From contig NC_026743.1 in assembly GCF_000210295.1 (NCBI RefSeq), positions 2,418,001-2,482,000 on the forward strand: 64,000 nucleotides of DNA, read 5' to 3'. Below, in pieces: positions 1 to 9,382 of the stretch. How positions within the stretch are numbered: position 1 is the stretch's first letter; every line of letters starts with the position of its first letter. Both the position numbers and the translations under genes were made by a program. The notes below the pieces were generated by a model that was not told the origin of the DNA, searched no databases, and saw only the letters and a program-made list of their open reading frames with translations. This DNA comes from Trypanosoma brucei gambiense DAL972. Lineage: Eukaryota > Euglenozoa > Kinetoplastea > Trypanosomatida > Trypanosomatidae.

Positions 1-77
1 GCTGGCTCTTGGCTTCCCCCGATGAGACGGGGTAATGGACCCTGGCACCACGTTGAGGTGGCCGGCATCGCCATGGG
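1..77 (-). mobile_element. Pr77-like 5' end of an ingi/RIME/SIDER-type retroposon (partial)
   Basis: Read on the minus strand from base 77 down to base 1, the sequence has the form of the Pr77 signature that opens trypanosomatid non-LTR retroposons (ingi, RIME, L1Tc, SIDER). It carries the core GGCCACCTCAACGTGGTGCC. Visible pairings are CCAC/GTGG around CTCAAC, CCCCG/CGGGG around TCTCAT, and a 5' end (CCCATGGC) that can pair with GCCAGGG except for one extra A. In L1Tc this segment is an internal promoter and an HDV-like self-cleaving ribozyme (family knowledge recalled from memory). The body of the element lies left of the window, so full-length, RIME or degenerate status cannot be judged. 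Confidence 0.72.
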
Positions 78-520
78 AAACCGCAGGTCCCACGACACAC
101 CAATGAGGGCAGAGAATAGCCACAATAATCGTGAGTCCAGTCTGTGTTGCTGTGCCCCCACAAACCGTCCAAAATATTTTTTTTTGTGTGTGTGTGTGTT
201 TTAATTATTGTTCTTGTGTAATGCTATTCATTGGTCTCACTTACTTCACAACCAACTGTTCCTCCTCTTTCTCACTTTCTGGTTACTTTTGCTCATCCTG
301 TTTGCTGTCGTCGTCTACCACCGAAACTGAACGGCTGCCAACTTTATACCTTTCATTGAGCTCGGCAGAGTCCTGTATCACCACAGCCCGAACTGACCCA
401 ACGGTACTGGAAAAAGTGCGGGTATCACTAATTTCTGTTGTGTACAGCAAAGCCGCGCGTAGGTGCTCTCTTTGTTTTCGGTTGCCATCGCAGACATTTT
501 GTTCACCCCAGCACCGTGTC
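78..520 (+). other. Intergenic region and 5' flank of the PPR gene
   Basis: No gene is supported here. The reading frame of the downstream PPR gene stays open back to a GTG at 131, but that extension translates a T-rich stretch (T9 at 177-185, then GT repeats and C/T-rich sequence to about 300) that reads as untranslated trans-splicing signal rather than protein. The trans-splice acceptor is probably one of the AG dinucleotides after these pyrimidine tracts. Confidence 0.5.
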
Positions 521-1390
521 ATGGCAATGCTTTCACAGGCTCGCGTAGCAGGTTGGGCGTCGCGCTGGCTTACTGATGAATTAGTGGCACTCTCTAAGGC
601 GGGGAATTGGGAAGCAGCGATTAGCACCTTTTTACAATTGCAGCAGGCCAACATCGTGCAGAGCAATGTCTTTCATTATACAACTGTAATTAGTGCTTGC
701 GGTCGTGCTGGGAAATGGGAAGCAGCCATGTCCATTTTTGACCAGATGACGAAGAACGAAGTGAAACCCAACGTCTACACGTACACGGCTGTGATTAATG
801 CCTGCGCCAGCGCCGAGAAAGCAGCCGTTGCGCTCCGCATGTTCGCCCATATGAGGTTGGCAGATGTACCACCCAACGTGCAAACCATGACAGCTCTTGT
901 TAACGCGTGTGCTCGTTCCGGCGAATGGGAACGAGCGATAAAAATACTTCGCGATTGCGAGGAACTTTTTGTAGCGCCAAATGTCTTCACATACACCGCT
1001 GCAATGGACGGGTGCAGGCGGGGGGGTGTTTGGAAACCTGCGGTGGATTTGCTCAACGAGATGCGCGACCCGGCCCGCGTTCGCCCCAACGAGGTCACGT
1101 ACAACACTGTGATTAATGCATGTGCGGTGGCGTCCGAGTTGAATGCCGCGCTCCAAGTTTATGCGACTATGGTAAGCGATGGATACACTCCTGTCAACTT
1201 CACCAAAACACTACTGATGCAGTTGTTTAGAAACACAGCACTCAGTGGCCTAGCTGATGAACTGAAGGTGCGTAAAACCACCTGGCGAGAGATAAATGTC
1301 CCCGACACTGACCCTGCCACAGCACTTGAAGCTGTCCGCGAGGATTCCCCGGCAGTGGAGGAGGAGGAGGAGGAGGAAGGGAAAGGGTAA
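521..1390 (+). CDS. Pentatricopeptide repeat (PPR) protein, probably mitochondrial
   Basis: The product is a 289-residue helical-repeat protein. Successive units of about 35 residues show the PPR pattern, for example NVFHYTTVISACGRAGKWEA, NVYTYTAVINACASAEKAAV and NEVTYNTVINACAVASELNA, giving roughly six repeats over residues 15-230. PPR proteins bind single-stranded RNA base by base, and in trypanosomes most act in the mitochondrion on rRNA or mRNA stability and translation. The tail is acidic, ending in a run of seven glutamates. The start was set at the ATG at 521 (MAMLSQARV); an ATG at 527 is also possible. The frame extends upstream to a GTG at 131 through T-rich sequence, which was rejected. 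First gene of the plus-strand polycistron. The RNA target is unknown. Confidence 0.85.
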   Translation: MAMLSQARVAGWASRWLTDELVALSKAGNWEAAISTFLQLQQANIVQSNVFHYTTVISACGRAGKWEAAMSIFDQMTKNEVKPNVYTYTAVINACASAEKAAVALRMFAHMRLADVPPNVQTMTALVNACARSGEWERAIKILRDCEELFVAPNVFTYTAAMDGCRRGGVWKPAVDLLNEMRDPARVRPNEVTYNTVINACAVASELNAALQVYATMVSDGYTPVNFTKTLLMQLFRNTALSGLADELKVRKTTWREINVPDTDPATALEAVREDSPAVEEEEEEEGKG

Positions 1391-1746
1391 AGAAAAGCTG
1401 TCGATGCGCAAGGAAGTTGTCGGAAATTCTCAATTTCACATAACGCGTCTTTCCCAGCATACGCTCTGATGTTAGCGCCTCTGCTATTCGAGCAAAGACC
1501 ACCCGAAGTCTCTAGTAAAACTATTTTCGGTGGCCGTTAGTCATTCCCGTCACCATCCCCACGCATTCACCATGCACTACAAGTGCATGTTCCTCCACTC
1601 TGTTTCTATTTTTAGTTTGATGCCGGCACCCCGTTTACTTCCTTTCGTTTCAAGTCCCTTTTCGTCTTGATTGTTCTTACTCGTGTAGCATAGGAAGGTA
1701 AGAATCCAAGTGACGGTTGGGGTGGTAAGAGTGCCGTGCGGCAGAC
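1391..1746 (+). other. Intergenic region between PPR and PLRG1-like genes
   Basis: 356 bp with no gene. A C/T-rich stretch at about 1590-1680 (CACTCTGTTTCTATTTTTAG and onward) followed by AG dinucleotides before 1747 is the likely polypyrimidine tract and acceptor for the next gene. Confidence 0.5.
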
Positions 1747-3081
1747 ATGAAATGTGAGCTGGCATCCCTAATAAAGGAGAATGCGCAGCTTGGACGCGAG
1801 ATGCGTGGTACTCCCCAGCTCCGTGTTCCACAGGAAACGGATGTTGCGTGGCGGTTGCGCCGTGACGTGCTGCTCCATTCCGAGTATCCGCACGTCGCGG
1901 CGTGTCCAGAAAAGGATGTGGAGCGAAAAGATGGTCGTGCCGTTGTCGTATTTCAGGAGTCCAAGCTGCAAGGGGAGCCTCCGGAACGAACTGCAGCACA
2001 AAAGCGGTCAAGGTCTGACCACACTGCTGTTGTCTCGGTTGACCCAAGCGTTCTGAAGGCTCGTGCTTCATCTCTAGGTGAGCGCATCGTTGGTGCCGCT
2101 GGCCCTTCCTTCGAGCCGTATACGGCTCCACCCTCGTGGAAGATGACCAAAGTGTTGGTAGGCCACCGAGGCTGGGTGTGGGGTGCTGCAGTAGATCCTA
2201 GCAATTCGTGGTTCGCTACAGGAGGCGGGGATGGCGTAGTTAAAGTCTGGGATCTGACCACCGGTGCTCTTAAGCTCAACCTTACTGGGCATAAGGAAGG
2301 TGTCAGAGCCCTCTCGCTCAGCACATTGTCACCGTACATGTTCACTGGTAGTGATGATCACTCGGTGAAGTGTTGGGACCTTGAACGCAACGAAATCATA
2401 CGCGATTTCCACGGCCACAAAGGCTCCGTTCACTGTGTAAGCACACACCCATCGCTTGATATTGTGCTTAGCGGTGGCCGGGATAAGACCGTGCGGGTGT
2501 GGGATGTCCGTACACGCTCCTGCGTCCACCTACTGTTAGGCCACAGCGACAGTGTAATGTCCCTTGCTGTTCAGCAGGAGGATCCGCAAGCGATATCTGG
2601 AGGTAGTGACGGAATGGTTTATCTGTGGGACATAGCTTCAGGTCGCGCCTTCACCCGACTCACAAGGCACAAGAAACCTGTACGCGGGCTGGCACTGAGT
2701 CGGCAGAGAGTATTAGTTTCGTGTGGAGCTGACAACATTCGCGTATGGTCACTACCAACGGGGGAGTTTCTTTTCAACGCCTCCACACTGGATAACGGCA
2801 AGGAAACGAAGAAGGAGAAGGAGCAGGAACCGCAGCGTTGGAGTTGTTGTAGCGTCAGCCCGCGGAATGTGCTGGCGGTGGGAAGCCAAGAAGGAAGGCT
2901 TTTGTTCTTTGACTGGTCACATCCACAGCGAGGGCCGTACCAGGCGACAAAAACGCGGTCCGTACCTGGTACTCTACCAGGGGAGGGCGGAATTAACGGC
3001 CTTGCATTCGACGCCTCCGGATCGCGATTGATTACGGCGGAAAGCGACAAGAGTGCTAAGGTGTGGCGCACGAAGGAGTAA
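1747..3081 (+). CDS. PLRG1: PLRG1/Prp46-like WD40 splicing factor
   Basis: A 444-residue protein with a charged N-terminal region (1-130) and a seven-bladed WD40 propeller (about 133-442). The blades are strongly of the PLRG1/PRL1/Prp46 type: the first opens [20 protein letters not shown] and runs to VKVWDLTTG, followed by [47 protein letters not shown] and [15 protein letters not shown]1 is a core member of the Prp19-associated (NTC) complex of the activated spliceosome. In trypanosomes it would act in the nucleus on trans-splicing of all mRNAs and on the few cis-introns. The start is an ATG shortly after a pyrimidine-rich acceptor region. An insertion rich in K and E (about residues 345-365) lengthens the loop before the sixth blade. 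Blade order and spacing make another WD40 family unlikely. Confidence 0.88.
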   Translation: MKCELASLIKENAQLGREMRGTPQLRVPQETDVAWRLRRDVLLHSEYPHVAACPEKDVERKDGRAVVVFQESKLQGEPPERTAAQKRSRSDHTAVVSVDPSVLKARASSLGERIVGAAGPSFEPYTAPPSWKMTKVLVGHRGWVWGAAVDPSNSWFATGGGDGVVKVWDLTTGALKLNLTGHKEGVRALSLSTLSPYMFTGSDDHSVKCWDLERNEIIRDFHGHKGSVHCVSTHPSLDIVLSGGRDKTVRVWDVRTRSCVHLLLGHSDSVMSLAVQQEDPQAISGGSDGMVYLWDIASGRAFTRLTRHKKPVRGLALSRQRVLVSCGADNIRVWSLPTGEFLFNASTLDNGKETKKEKEQEPQRWSCCSVSPRNVLAVGSQEGRLLFFDWSHPQRGPYQATKTRSVPGTLPGEGGINGLAFDASGSRLITAESDKSAKVWRTKE

Positions 3082-3387
3082 ATTCGAGTAGCAAAGCACT
3101 GGAACCCGAAAGGTTCACTTCACGCGCGAAGTTGTTGCGGTAAGAGGGGGAACGCGCCCACATGCTAATATCTTCACCGTCATTTCAATACACTAATTTG
3201 GGAGTGCTTTGTTATTACCCTGTTTCGGGAATTACCCTACTTGCCTCCATCTCCATAACAATCTTCTAGGACTGTCCGAAGGCTGTGGTGTGTTGGAGCG
3301 TAGGGAAGGTGTAAAGTTGAGGTTGAGACAGAAAGGAGACGCATTACCCCCAATACCACACGTTTATCGTGTTAGGTTCGACTGAGC
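3082..3387 (+). other. Intergenic region between PLRG1-like and RABL3-like genes
   Basis: 306 bp without a gene, holding the 3' UTR of the WD40 gene. The T/C-rich run near 3206-3262 (GTTATTACCCTGTTTCGGGA and the following CTTGCCTCCATCTCC) is a plausible splice tract for the next gene. Confidence 0.45.
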
Positions 3388-4290
3388 ATGGGCGCTGCGG
3401 ATTCGCCTGACTTACTGCGTGTCCTGGTAGTTGGGCATACGGGAGTTGGGAAAACGTTGTTTCTTCAGCGGCTGCACCGATCCACGGTAGAGAGGAGAGA
3501 AGGTCCTCTGCGTGCACGGGGGCATACCGTTGGCTTCAACGTGGAGGTGATCAGCACACACCGGGAAAATAAATTCGGTTCCTCGACCCACGTAAGCGAC
3601 AATGAGCGCCACATTGCGTTCGTGGAAGTTGGAGGCAACCGTAATTTTGGTCGCAGCGGCCATTTTCCCCTTAGTTTAATGACTTTCCACGGCGTGATAT
3701 TTGTATATGACCACCACAATATTGAGAGTGCAACGGATTTGATGTACTGGTACGAGTACCTGAAGGGCTACGGTGCCGTAGGGAGTGGCGGCACTGCAAG
3801 GGTAATGTTGGTCGAGACAACACATATTCCTTTGACAGACGACCCGTCCTCCGCGGCCCGGGTGCTTCCAGACGAACTTCTGGGGAGCTACTTGCAAGAA
3901 AGTATCAAGAAGGCTCCCACATTTCGTGAAAAGATGTGTCACACCGTGCGGTCCCTGTTTAGACGTTGCGCGAGCGTGAGTCGACTTTCCGTCACGGACT
4001 TTCAACCCCAGTATCTTCGCTTTCTCCCCCGTGTTGCTGTGTTTCTGCATCAGCTAATGTCCATTGTGGAGAATTTGCTGCTCTTTATTATGGCCGTTAC
4101 ACTTTTCGGCCCAGGGCAAAAGTCTGTTTCCTTTTGCCCTCCGTCAGTGTCCGCCGCACTACGAACGATTGAAGATGATGCCAGCGGCACCCGGACGCTG
4201 AAGCAGTGTCCCTTGTACGATCAGGGGTTGTTTGAGGCAACGGCGCTTGAGGAGGTGTTAAGTTTCTTGGACTCGCTGAGGTCCGCGTAA
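3388..4290 (+). CDS. RABL3-like divergent small GTPase
   Basis: A 300-residue Ras-superfamily protein. The P-loop is GHTGVGKT at residues 16-23. A switch region GHTVGFNVEV (45-54) matches the conserved V-G-x-x-V-x-V element of RABL3, followed by FVEVGG (78-83) where RABL3 has an LWDVGG-type motif and ordinary Rabs have WDTAGQ. The strand FHGVIFVYDHHNIESATDLM then gives the usual core. The guanine-specificity motif NKxD is missing: the corresponding strand reads MLVETTHIPL. The protein has no C-terminal prenylation cysteines and carries about 100 extra residues after the G domain. RABL3 proteins elsewhere are atypical GTPases linked to prenylation-chaperone binding and to cilia. Membership is judged by motif layout, not by alignment. 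Confidence 0.7.
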   Translation: MGAADSPDLLRVLVVGHTGVGKTLFLQRLHRSTVERREGPLRARGHTVGFNVEVISTHRENKFGSSTHVSDNERHIAFVEVGGNRNFGRSGHFPLSLMTFHGVIFVYDHHNIESATDLMYWYEYLKGYGAVGSGGTARVMLVETTHIPLTDDPSSAARVLPDELLGSYLQESIKKAPTFREKMCHTVRSLFRRCASVSRLSVTDFQPQYLRFLPRVAVFLHQLMSIVENLLLFIMAVTLFGPGQKSVSFCPPSVSAALRTIEDDASGTRTLKQCPLYDQGLFEATALEEVLSFLDSLRSA

Positions 4291-4618
4291 CCTTGTGAGC
4301 TTTGCATAATTCCCCTCAGCCGCTTCATTTGTTCATCACTTCCCGTGGCTTCCAGGTCAAGTTGTTGGCGCTGCGCAGCATGCCGCTAACCGAAGTAAAG
4401 CTTTGTCGCTGTTGAGTTATCCAGGGGGCAAGTTGCCATGCGAATTTTTTTTTTACGCTTTCCCTTTTTGCACTCCTTCGACAGCTGCCGTTAAACAATA
4501 ATAGCGATAGGGCAAGGAAGGGGACGAATCAGGTTTTTAGTTTTCCACTCAGGGAGGATCTTTGTCTGTACTTGAACGTTGTTGGGCACAGACCCCAGCA
4601 CAGTAAAAAGTTGGTGTA
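4291..4618 (+). other. Intergenic region before the LRR gene
   Basis: 328 bp, no gene. A T-rich tract at 4445-4475 (ATTTTTTTTTTACGCTTTCC and the following CTTTTTGCACTCC) is the clear candidate polypyrimidine tract for trans-splicing of the LRR gene at 4619. Confidence 0.5.
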
Positions 4619-7159
4619 ATGGCTGATCCCATCGCTGTTAACTTCAGGCGAGCGCGCTTTCCCAACACACCACCAGCGCAGTTACTCACGGTTATTGTGT
4701 CGTACAGACGAGGATGTGCTCCGCTCGCCCTTTTGGCGGTCAGCCCCACAGCGCGACGGGCGGTGGAAGAGACCGGATGCGCAATTGGTGGACTTCGTGT
4801 CATCCATAAAAACAATGACGTAAAGAAATGTGATGATGTGCGTTTTGTAGCCCCGGAAGAATTGGAGTTGGCCGCAAGTAACAAGCAAAGTCTCCAGTCT
4901 GCGGTATTTGGGTTGTGGTGGTACAAACGCTACCCGTTCACTTCACTTGTGGTCGATCACGCAGGAAAGGAGAACATGCCTCTTATAATCCGACTCAAAA
5001 AGGCACTGAACATTAAGAAGATGGTAATACTCAAGTCTGCGGTAACAAATGAAATGATGCACATCGTTTCTATGGCCCGTGATCTTGAGTCACTAACAGT
5101 ACGCAACTGCTTTAGTGAGTCAGAGGCGAGCCTGTGCAGTGTGACGTCCATTCTCAACAGCCGTGCAACGAACAGGCGAGATGCGAGAACGTTTTATCTA
5201 TCCGGTGTAACAAGTTTGGGGGTTTTAAGGTGCCTACGAAGCCTCACCTTGTTCGCAACACCGCTCAGTAATCAAATCATGTCGTACTTTTGCGAATGCA
5301 CAAATTTGGAACGAGTTGTAGTGGATTCGTGTTGCGGTTTGGTCTCATTGGAGTGTTTTGCTGCTTTACAGCGGCTGACACATCTATCTGTATTAAATTG
5401 TACCATAACCGACGAAGGGTTACCGCCAATTAGCAAGTGTTTTTCACTGCAATATGTGATGCTTGACAACTGTATGAAACTGAGGAGTCTGAACTGTCTT
5501 GGGTCGTTGCGGAACTTGCGAACGCTAATAGTTTCGCGCAACAGGATACCTGAAGAGGGTGTTCAGGGTCTACGAAAGCTACGCGACTTGGAGGTCCTGC
5601 GATTTTCTGTCTTTAATCGTCCCACCGCCGTCGAGTTTATTTCGAGCCTTGGAAGTTTGGTTGAACTTGATCTGAGGGATAACTGGGTAGGGGACGCAGG
5701 TTGCGCCTCTTTCGTTCATTGCAGGCAGCTCCAGCAACTGAAACTTTCCTGCTGCCGCCGCGTATCGGATGTGCGGTGGCTGGCTGCGCTAACCTGCCTG
5801 CGCACGTTGGATCTCTCGCACACAAACGTGAGGAGTCGCTGGCTCGAGTCGCTGAGAGCGTGTCGTTATCTTGTGGAGCTGAATGTCGCCTACTGTAGGG
5901 ATGTAGTGGAAGTTTCGTTTCTTAGTGAGTTGCGTTTGCTGAAGCACTTGGACCTAAGTGGAACGGATATTGGAGAGCAGAATCTGGACCCCATTGGACA
6001 GTGTGAGGGGCTTACGTTCTTGTTGTTAAAAGATTGTAGTTCCGTGAAAGATTTGCACTTCTTGGAGACACTGCGGGAGTTAGTGAAACTTGACACAGAA
6101 AGGACGGGAATTATGGACGCAAACGTCTGCCAAGTGGTAGCGTGCAAAAAACTTGAATTTTTGTCTTTCCGTTACTGTCACCTACTGACGGACGTGAAGT
6201 GCTTGGAGGGGCTGAGGAATTTGAAGACGCTGGACCTTGCGGGTACCAACGTGACAAACGAGGGAATCTCTTCCCTCCCGAAGTGTGTGTCGCTAGAGTA
6301 CGTTGACGTGAGCGAGTGCTGTTTAATCACACACCTCGAGTTTCTGCGGCCACTCCCCAATTTGCAGCAAGTTGTTGCTGACCAAATGAATTTGACGGAT
6401 ATCGGTGGGTTGACTGGCGCTCCTTCCTTGAGAAGAGTGACCCTAAATGAGTCGAAGCGATTGGGGACGGTGGGCGAGGTGCGATTGCCGTACCTGCAGG
6501 AACTGTCACTGAGGAAGAGCACTATTTCCAACGCCGGCATTCGCAGTCTTCTGGCATCGTGCCGCTCTTTGCAGCACCTCGACATGCAACACTGTCATTC
6601 CGTCACCGAACTTAGTGCTCTTTCCCAATTGCCCAACCTCAGAGAACTCCTGCTGAGAAACATAAGAGTGACGGGTGAGTTCATGACTCACATCGCCTCG
6701 TGTGTGAATTTGAGAAAGCTCCAAATGACTGAATGCGCTGATATAACGGACGTGAATTGCTTGAGCGCACTGCAGTCACTGGAGGATATCGACCTTTCGA
6801 GAACAAGTGTAACAACAGAAGGTATTAAAGGTCTTTCCAAATGTTACGCGTTAAGGAAGTTGAACTTGAGTGAGTGTCGTTACGTTACAAACGTCAACTG
6901 TCTAGGAAAGCTACCCTTTCTTCGGGAACTCCATTTGGAAAAAACAAATGTTACGGACAAGGGTATCGCTGGCTTATCAAATTGCATCCAGCTGGAAACT
7001 CTAGCGCTTACGAAGTGTAGCCGAATCACGAATGTGGAGCGGCTTCATAGCTCTTTGCCCCATCTCGAGGAATTTGATGTTTACGGCACGTCAGTTGATA
7101 AATTCCACCGATGTCTGGGTGGAAGTCAGCGTACGCAGCATGCTTGCTCAGTTCTTTGA
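4619..7159 (+). CDS. Leucine-rich repeat protein (LRRP family)
   Basis: An 846-residue protein with a non-repetitive N-terminal region (about 1-120) and then more than twenty cysteine-containing leucine-rich repeats to near the C terminus. Units of 23-24 residues alternate between forms such as LRNLKTLDLAGTNVTNEGIS and CVSLEYVDVSECCLITHLEF, so a two-repeat period of about 47 residues is visible. This is the layout of the T. brucei LRRP family, which includes the expression-site protein ESAG8. There is no signal peptide, membrane segment or RING domain, so it is not ESAG8 itself. LRR solenoids are protein-interaction scaffolds; the partner and site of action cannot be read from sequence. The start is the only in-frame ATG near a strong pyrimidine tract. 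Confidence 0.82.
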   Translation: MADPIAVNFRRARFPNTPPAQLLTVIVSYRRGCAPLALLAVSPTARRAVEETGCAIGGLRVIHKNNDVKKCDDVRFVAPEELELAASNKQSLQSAVFGLWWYKRYPFTSLVVDHAGKENMPLIIRLKKALNIKKMVILKSAVTNEMMHIVSMARDLESLTVRNCFSESEASLCSVTSILNSRATNRRDARTFYLSGVTSLGVLRCLRSLTLFATPLSNQIMSYFCECTNLERVVVDSCCGLVSLECFAALQRLTHLSVLNCTITDEGLPPISKCFSLQYVMLDNCMKLRSLNCLGSLRNLRTLIVSRNRIPEEGVQGLRKLRDLEVLRFSVFNRPTAVEFISSLGSLVELDLRDNWVGDAGCASFVHCRQLQQLKLSCCRRVSDVRWLAALTCLRTLDLSHTNVRSRWLESLRACRYLVELNVAYCRDVVEVSFLSELRLLKHLDLSGTDIGEQNLDPIGQCEGLTFLLLKDCSSVKDLHFLETLRELVKLDTERTGIMDANVCQVVACKKLEFLSFRYCHLLTDVKCLEGLRNLKTLDLAGTNVTNEGISSLPKCVSLEYVDVSECCLITHLEFLRPLPNLQQVVADQMNLTDIGGLTGAPSLRRVTLNESKRLGTVGEVRLPYLQELSLRKSTISNAGIRSLLASCRSLQHLDMQHCHSVTELSALSQLPNLRELLLRNIRVTGEFMTHIASCVNLRKLQMTECADITDVNCLSALQSLEDIDLSRTSVTTEGIKGLSKCYALRKLNLSECRYVTNVNCLGKLPFLRELHLEKTNVTDKGIAGLSNCIQLETLALTKCSRITNVERLHSSLPHLEEFDVYGTSVDKFHRCLGGSQRTQHACSVL

Positions 7160-7972
7160 CTACCGACGCGAGACTAAATTTATTGCACCATGCTGGAGGC
7201 ATGCGAGCTTGCTTTGAAACCCCTCGCTCCCCCTTCTTTGATATGTCTCTTAGCTGGAAACCCCGGCGTACTCTTGTTAGTTCGATGTCGTTTTTTTTTT
7301 TTGTTACCCGTTGCGTTCATAGTTATTTTTTCTCCCCTCTCGCTGCGTGCCTCCCCGGTATGCGGGCAGTACCGTGTACATCAGCGAGCGTTGCCGGCGT
7401 GTAAACGGCAAAGCGGTAATAATCGTGTAGCGACGGTCATTTGATTTATTTCCCCTCCCCCATTTCCAAGCTGCTACGCTAACCTTTACGTGCATGTGCG
7501 TTTAGTTCGCTACGATATCCCCTTCTTCAATGGCCAACTGGCATTCAACCCGACAAAATGCGCGTTCTCGCCTAGTCAGGACGAGTGGGCGGGTTGCCTC
7601 CCCTGTTTTGCTGTTTCCCCTCCCCCTCCCTCTCTTGCCCTAACCCCAATTTAATCCCTTTCTTATCCAACTTAGCCTTGTATTGATTTGCCCTCCTTCT
7701 TCACTCCTTCTTCCAGTGTAGTTAAGTTGATTCTTCACACAATTTGATCCCTTCAGGCGGGTAGGAAAGATTCTCAGGTCTTCGGATTCGTACCGATTCA
7801 CGCTGAACCCGTGGAGGGTTTAGGTGAGGCAAAGCGGTCAACCAGAGGCGCGGAAACGGAAAGGGGGGGGTCGGTGTGCCATTTTTTCTGCTGGCGCCCC
7901 ACGCGGAGGTTTGCACATATATTTTCCTCGTATTGTTGATACTTTTCAGAATACAGGGGGGAAAGGAGGTGT
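7160..7972 (+). other. Long intergenic region (3' UTR of LRR gene, 5' flank of coiled-coil gene)
   Basis: 813 bp without a supported gene. It contains several pyrimidine tracts (T12 at 7290-7301; C/T-rich 7605-7715) and a G8 run at 7864-7871. An AG at 7948-7949 (ACTTTTCAG) lies 23 bases before the next ATG and is a good acceptor candidate, giving a short 5' UTR. Confidence 0.5.
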
Positions 7973-9382
7973 ATGGCCATCACGGTGCAGCTGGTTCTCG
8001 CTTCCACGGGGCATAGCCTTCCAATGACGGTGTATCAGGAAGAGACAACACCCCACACCACCTGTCAACTATCCTCGATCCCTGTGTTGCGCTCCCAGAA
8101 GGTATTCGTATCGGATCTGGTGCTTCTTATACGCAATTGCAGGTCCGCATCGATGACGGATTGTCACCCCTCGTCGGAAGGGTGGAAGTACATAGAATGC
8201 TTTGACTACACGTCGCTGCGGCCGTTGCGACCCAACGAAGCAATAGCGGAAAAACAAAAACTTCTGGTCTTCACTCCGCTTTTATTGAGCGAAGCCCTAC
8301 TGGAACAATACTCCTCGACTAAGGAACACTCTCATCGTACAAAGTCCAAGGTGGATATGGAAGAGGAGCGCTGGCTCAACCTCAAACAGGCGATTGCAGC
8401 GCTTGCCGTGCTGCTGAAACTCCATCAAGAACAAATGGAACGGCAGATGGATTTATGCGTGAAGAAAGTTAACGAGACGGCCCCGCGCTTCCATGCGGCG
8501 AAAGAGGGCATAAGCCATGCTTTAGAAAAAATAAAAGACATAAAGGTTTTTAATGACCCCGATTTTTCATTGATAGCCCTTGTAGATGCCAGTGAAATTG
8601 AGACCGCCGTTGAACAGGGAGAAGTGAAGCTTCAACGAGCGTTAAGGTACCTTAAAGAAGCGCAGACGATGGCACCGAGTGTTTTGGACGCCATTAGCAA
8701 GGAAGTTGAACTTGGAAACAGTATTCAGACAACGTCGGCTTGGCACAGTTACAAAACAACTGAGCAAGCCGATGGCTGCTCAGCCGTATCTGCGTTGATG
8801 CTGGAGGTAAAGCGAAGGGTCGACGCGGTGCGTATGATTTTGACTGATATAACGAAGATCGGGCGAAAACAGTCGGCATGTTCTCGATACTGCGATGCTG
8901 TGCACTGCCACGTTGTGCAGAAAGAGAGTAATTTGCATCAACTGCCGAAAGGGTTGGAGGTTGCACAGAGATTGATGGAGCGCCGGATAGTTATGCGGCG
9001 CGCCATCCATCGGTTATTGGCGCCACTAGAAGATGAGCACCGTTCGCTACAGCAGCATCTCCGCCAGTTCGCTGGAGATTGGGGCGACTGCCTTCCCAAG
9101 GACCTGTTCGGGGCGGTAGCGGCGCCGCTTCCACCACTGTATCCGGTCGACGACGACGTCGCACAAAAAATGGACCGACACTTCTTTGATTTGGAAAAGG
9201 ACGCGACGGAGGAATTTCTCCTCTCTGTCGGTGCCGCATCCGTTGGGCCCTCAGAGCCCTGCGCAGCACTGGAACGCAGACTGCGGGAAGTGGAAGGAGA
9301 GCTGCGGCTATGCAGAGCGGCGCTGAAGGCCACGTCCCGGGAAAAGAACAAGCTCCATACAGGAGGTGAACGGCCGAAGTAG
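7973..9382 (+). CDS. Coiled-coil protein with possible ubiquitin-like N terminus; function unknown
   Basis: A 469-residue protein not recognised by name. Residues 1-105 alternate short hydrophobic strands with a helix: the start (VQLVLASTGHSL), a helical stretch (VFVSDLVLLIRNC) and a closing strand (KLLVFTPLLL) are in the order seen in ubiquitin-like folds. From about 117 to 300 the protein is almost entirely helical and charged, with heptad-like spacing, and residues 430-465 form another coiled coil. This order resembles the N-terminal half of FIP200/ATG11 autophagy scaffolds, but no diagnostic motif is visible and it is much shorter than they are. There is no signal peptide or membrane segment. 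It is the last gene of the plus-strand polycistron, next to the convergent zone. Confidence 0.6.
   Translation: MAITVQLVLASTGHSLPMTVYQEETTPHTTCQLSSIPVLRSQKVFVSDLVLLIRNCRSASMTDCHPSSEGWKYIECFDYTSLRPLRPNEAIAEKQKLLVFTPLLLSEALLEQYSSTKEHSHRTKSKVDMEEERWLNLKQAIAALAVLLKLHQEQMERQMDLCVKKVNETAPRFHAAKEGISHALEKIKDIKVFNDPDFSLIALVDASEIETAVEQGEVKLQRALRYLKEAQTMAPSVLDAISKEVELGNSIQTTSAWHSYKTTEQADGCSAVSALMLEVKRRVDAVRMILTDITKIGRKQSACSRYCDAVHCHVVQKESNLHQLPKGLEVAQRLMERRIVMRRAIHRLLAPLEDEHRSLQQHLRQFAGDWGDCLPKDLFGAVAAPLPPLYPVDDDVAQKMDRHFFDLEKDATEEFLLSVGAASVGPSEPCAALERRLREVEGELRLCRAALKATSREKNKLHTGGERPK

Noticed and set aside
131..520. N-terminal extension of the PPR protein from a GTG at 131
   Set aside because: Non-ATG start; it translates T-rich and GT-rich untranslated sequence. 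The ATG at 521 begins the repeat protein.
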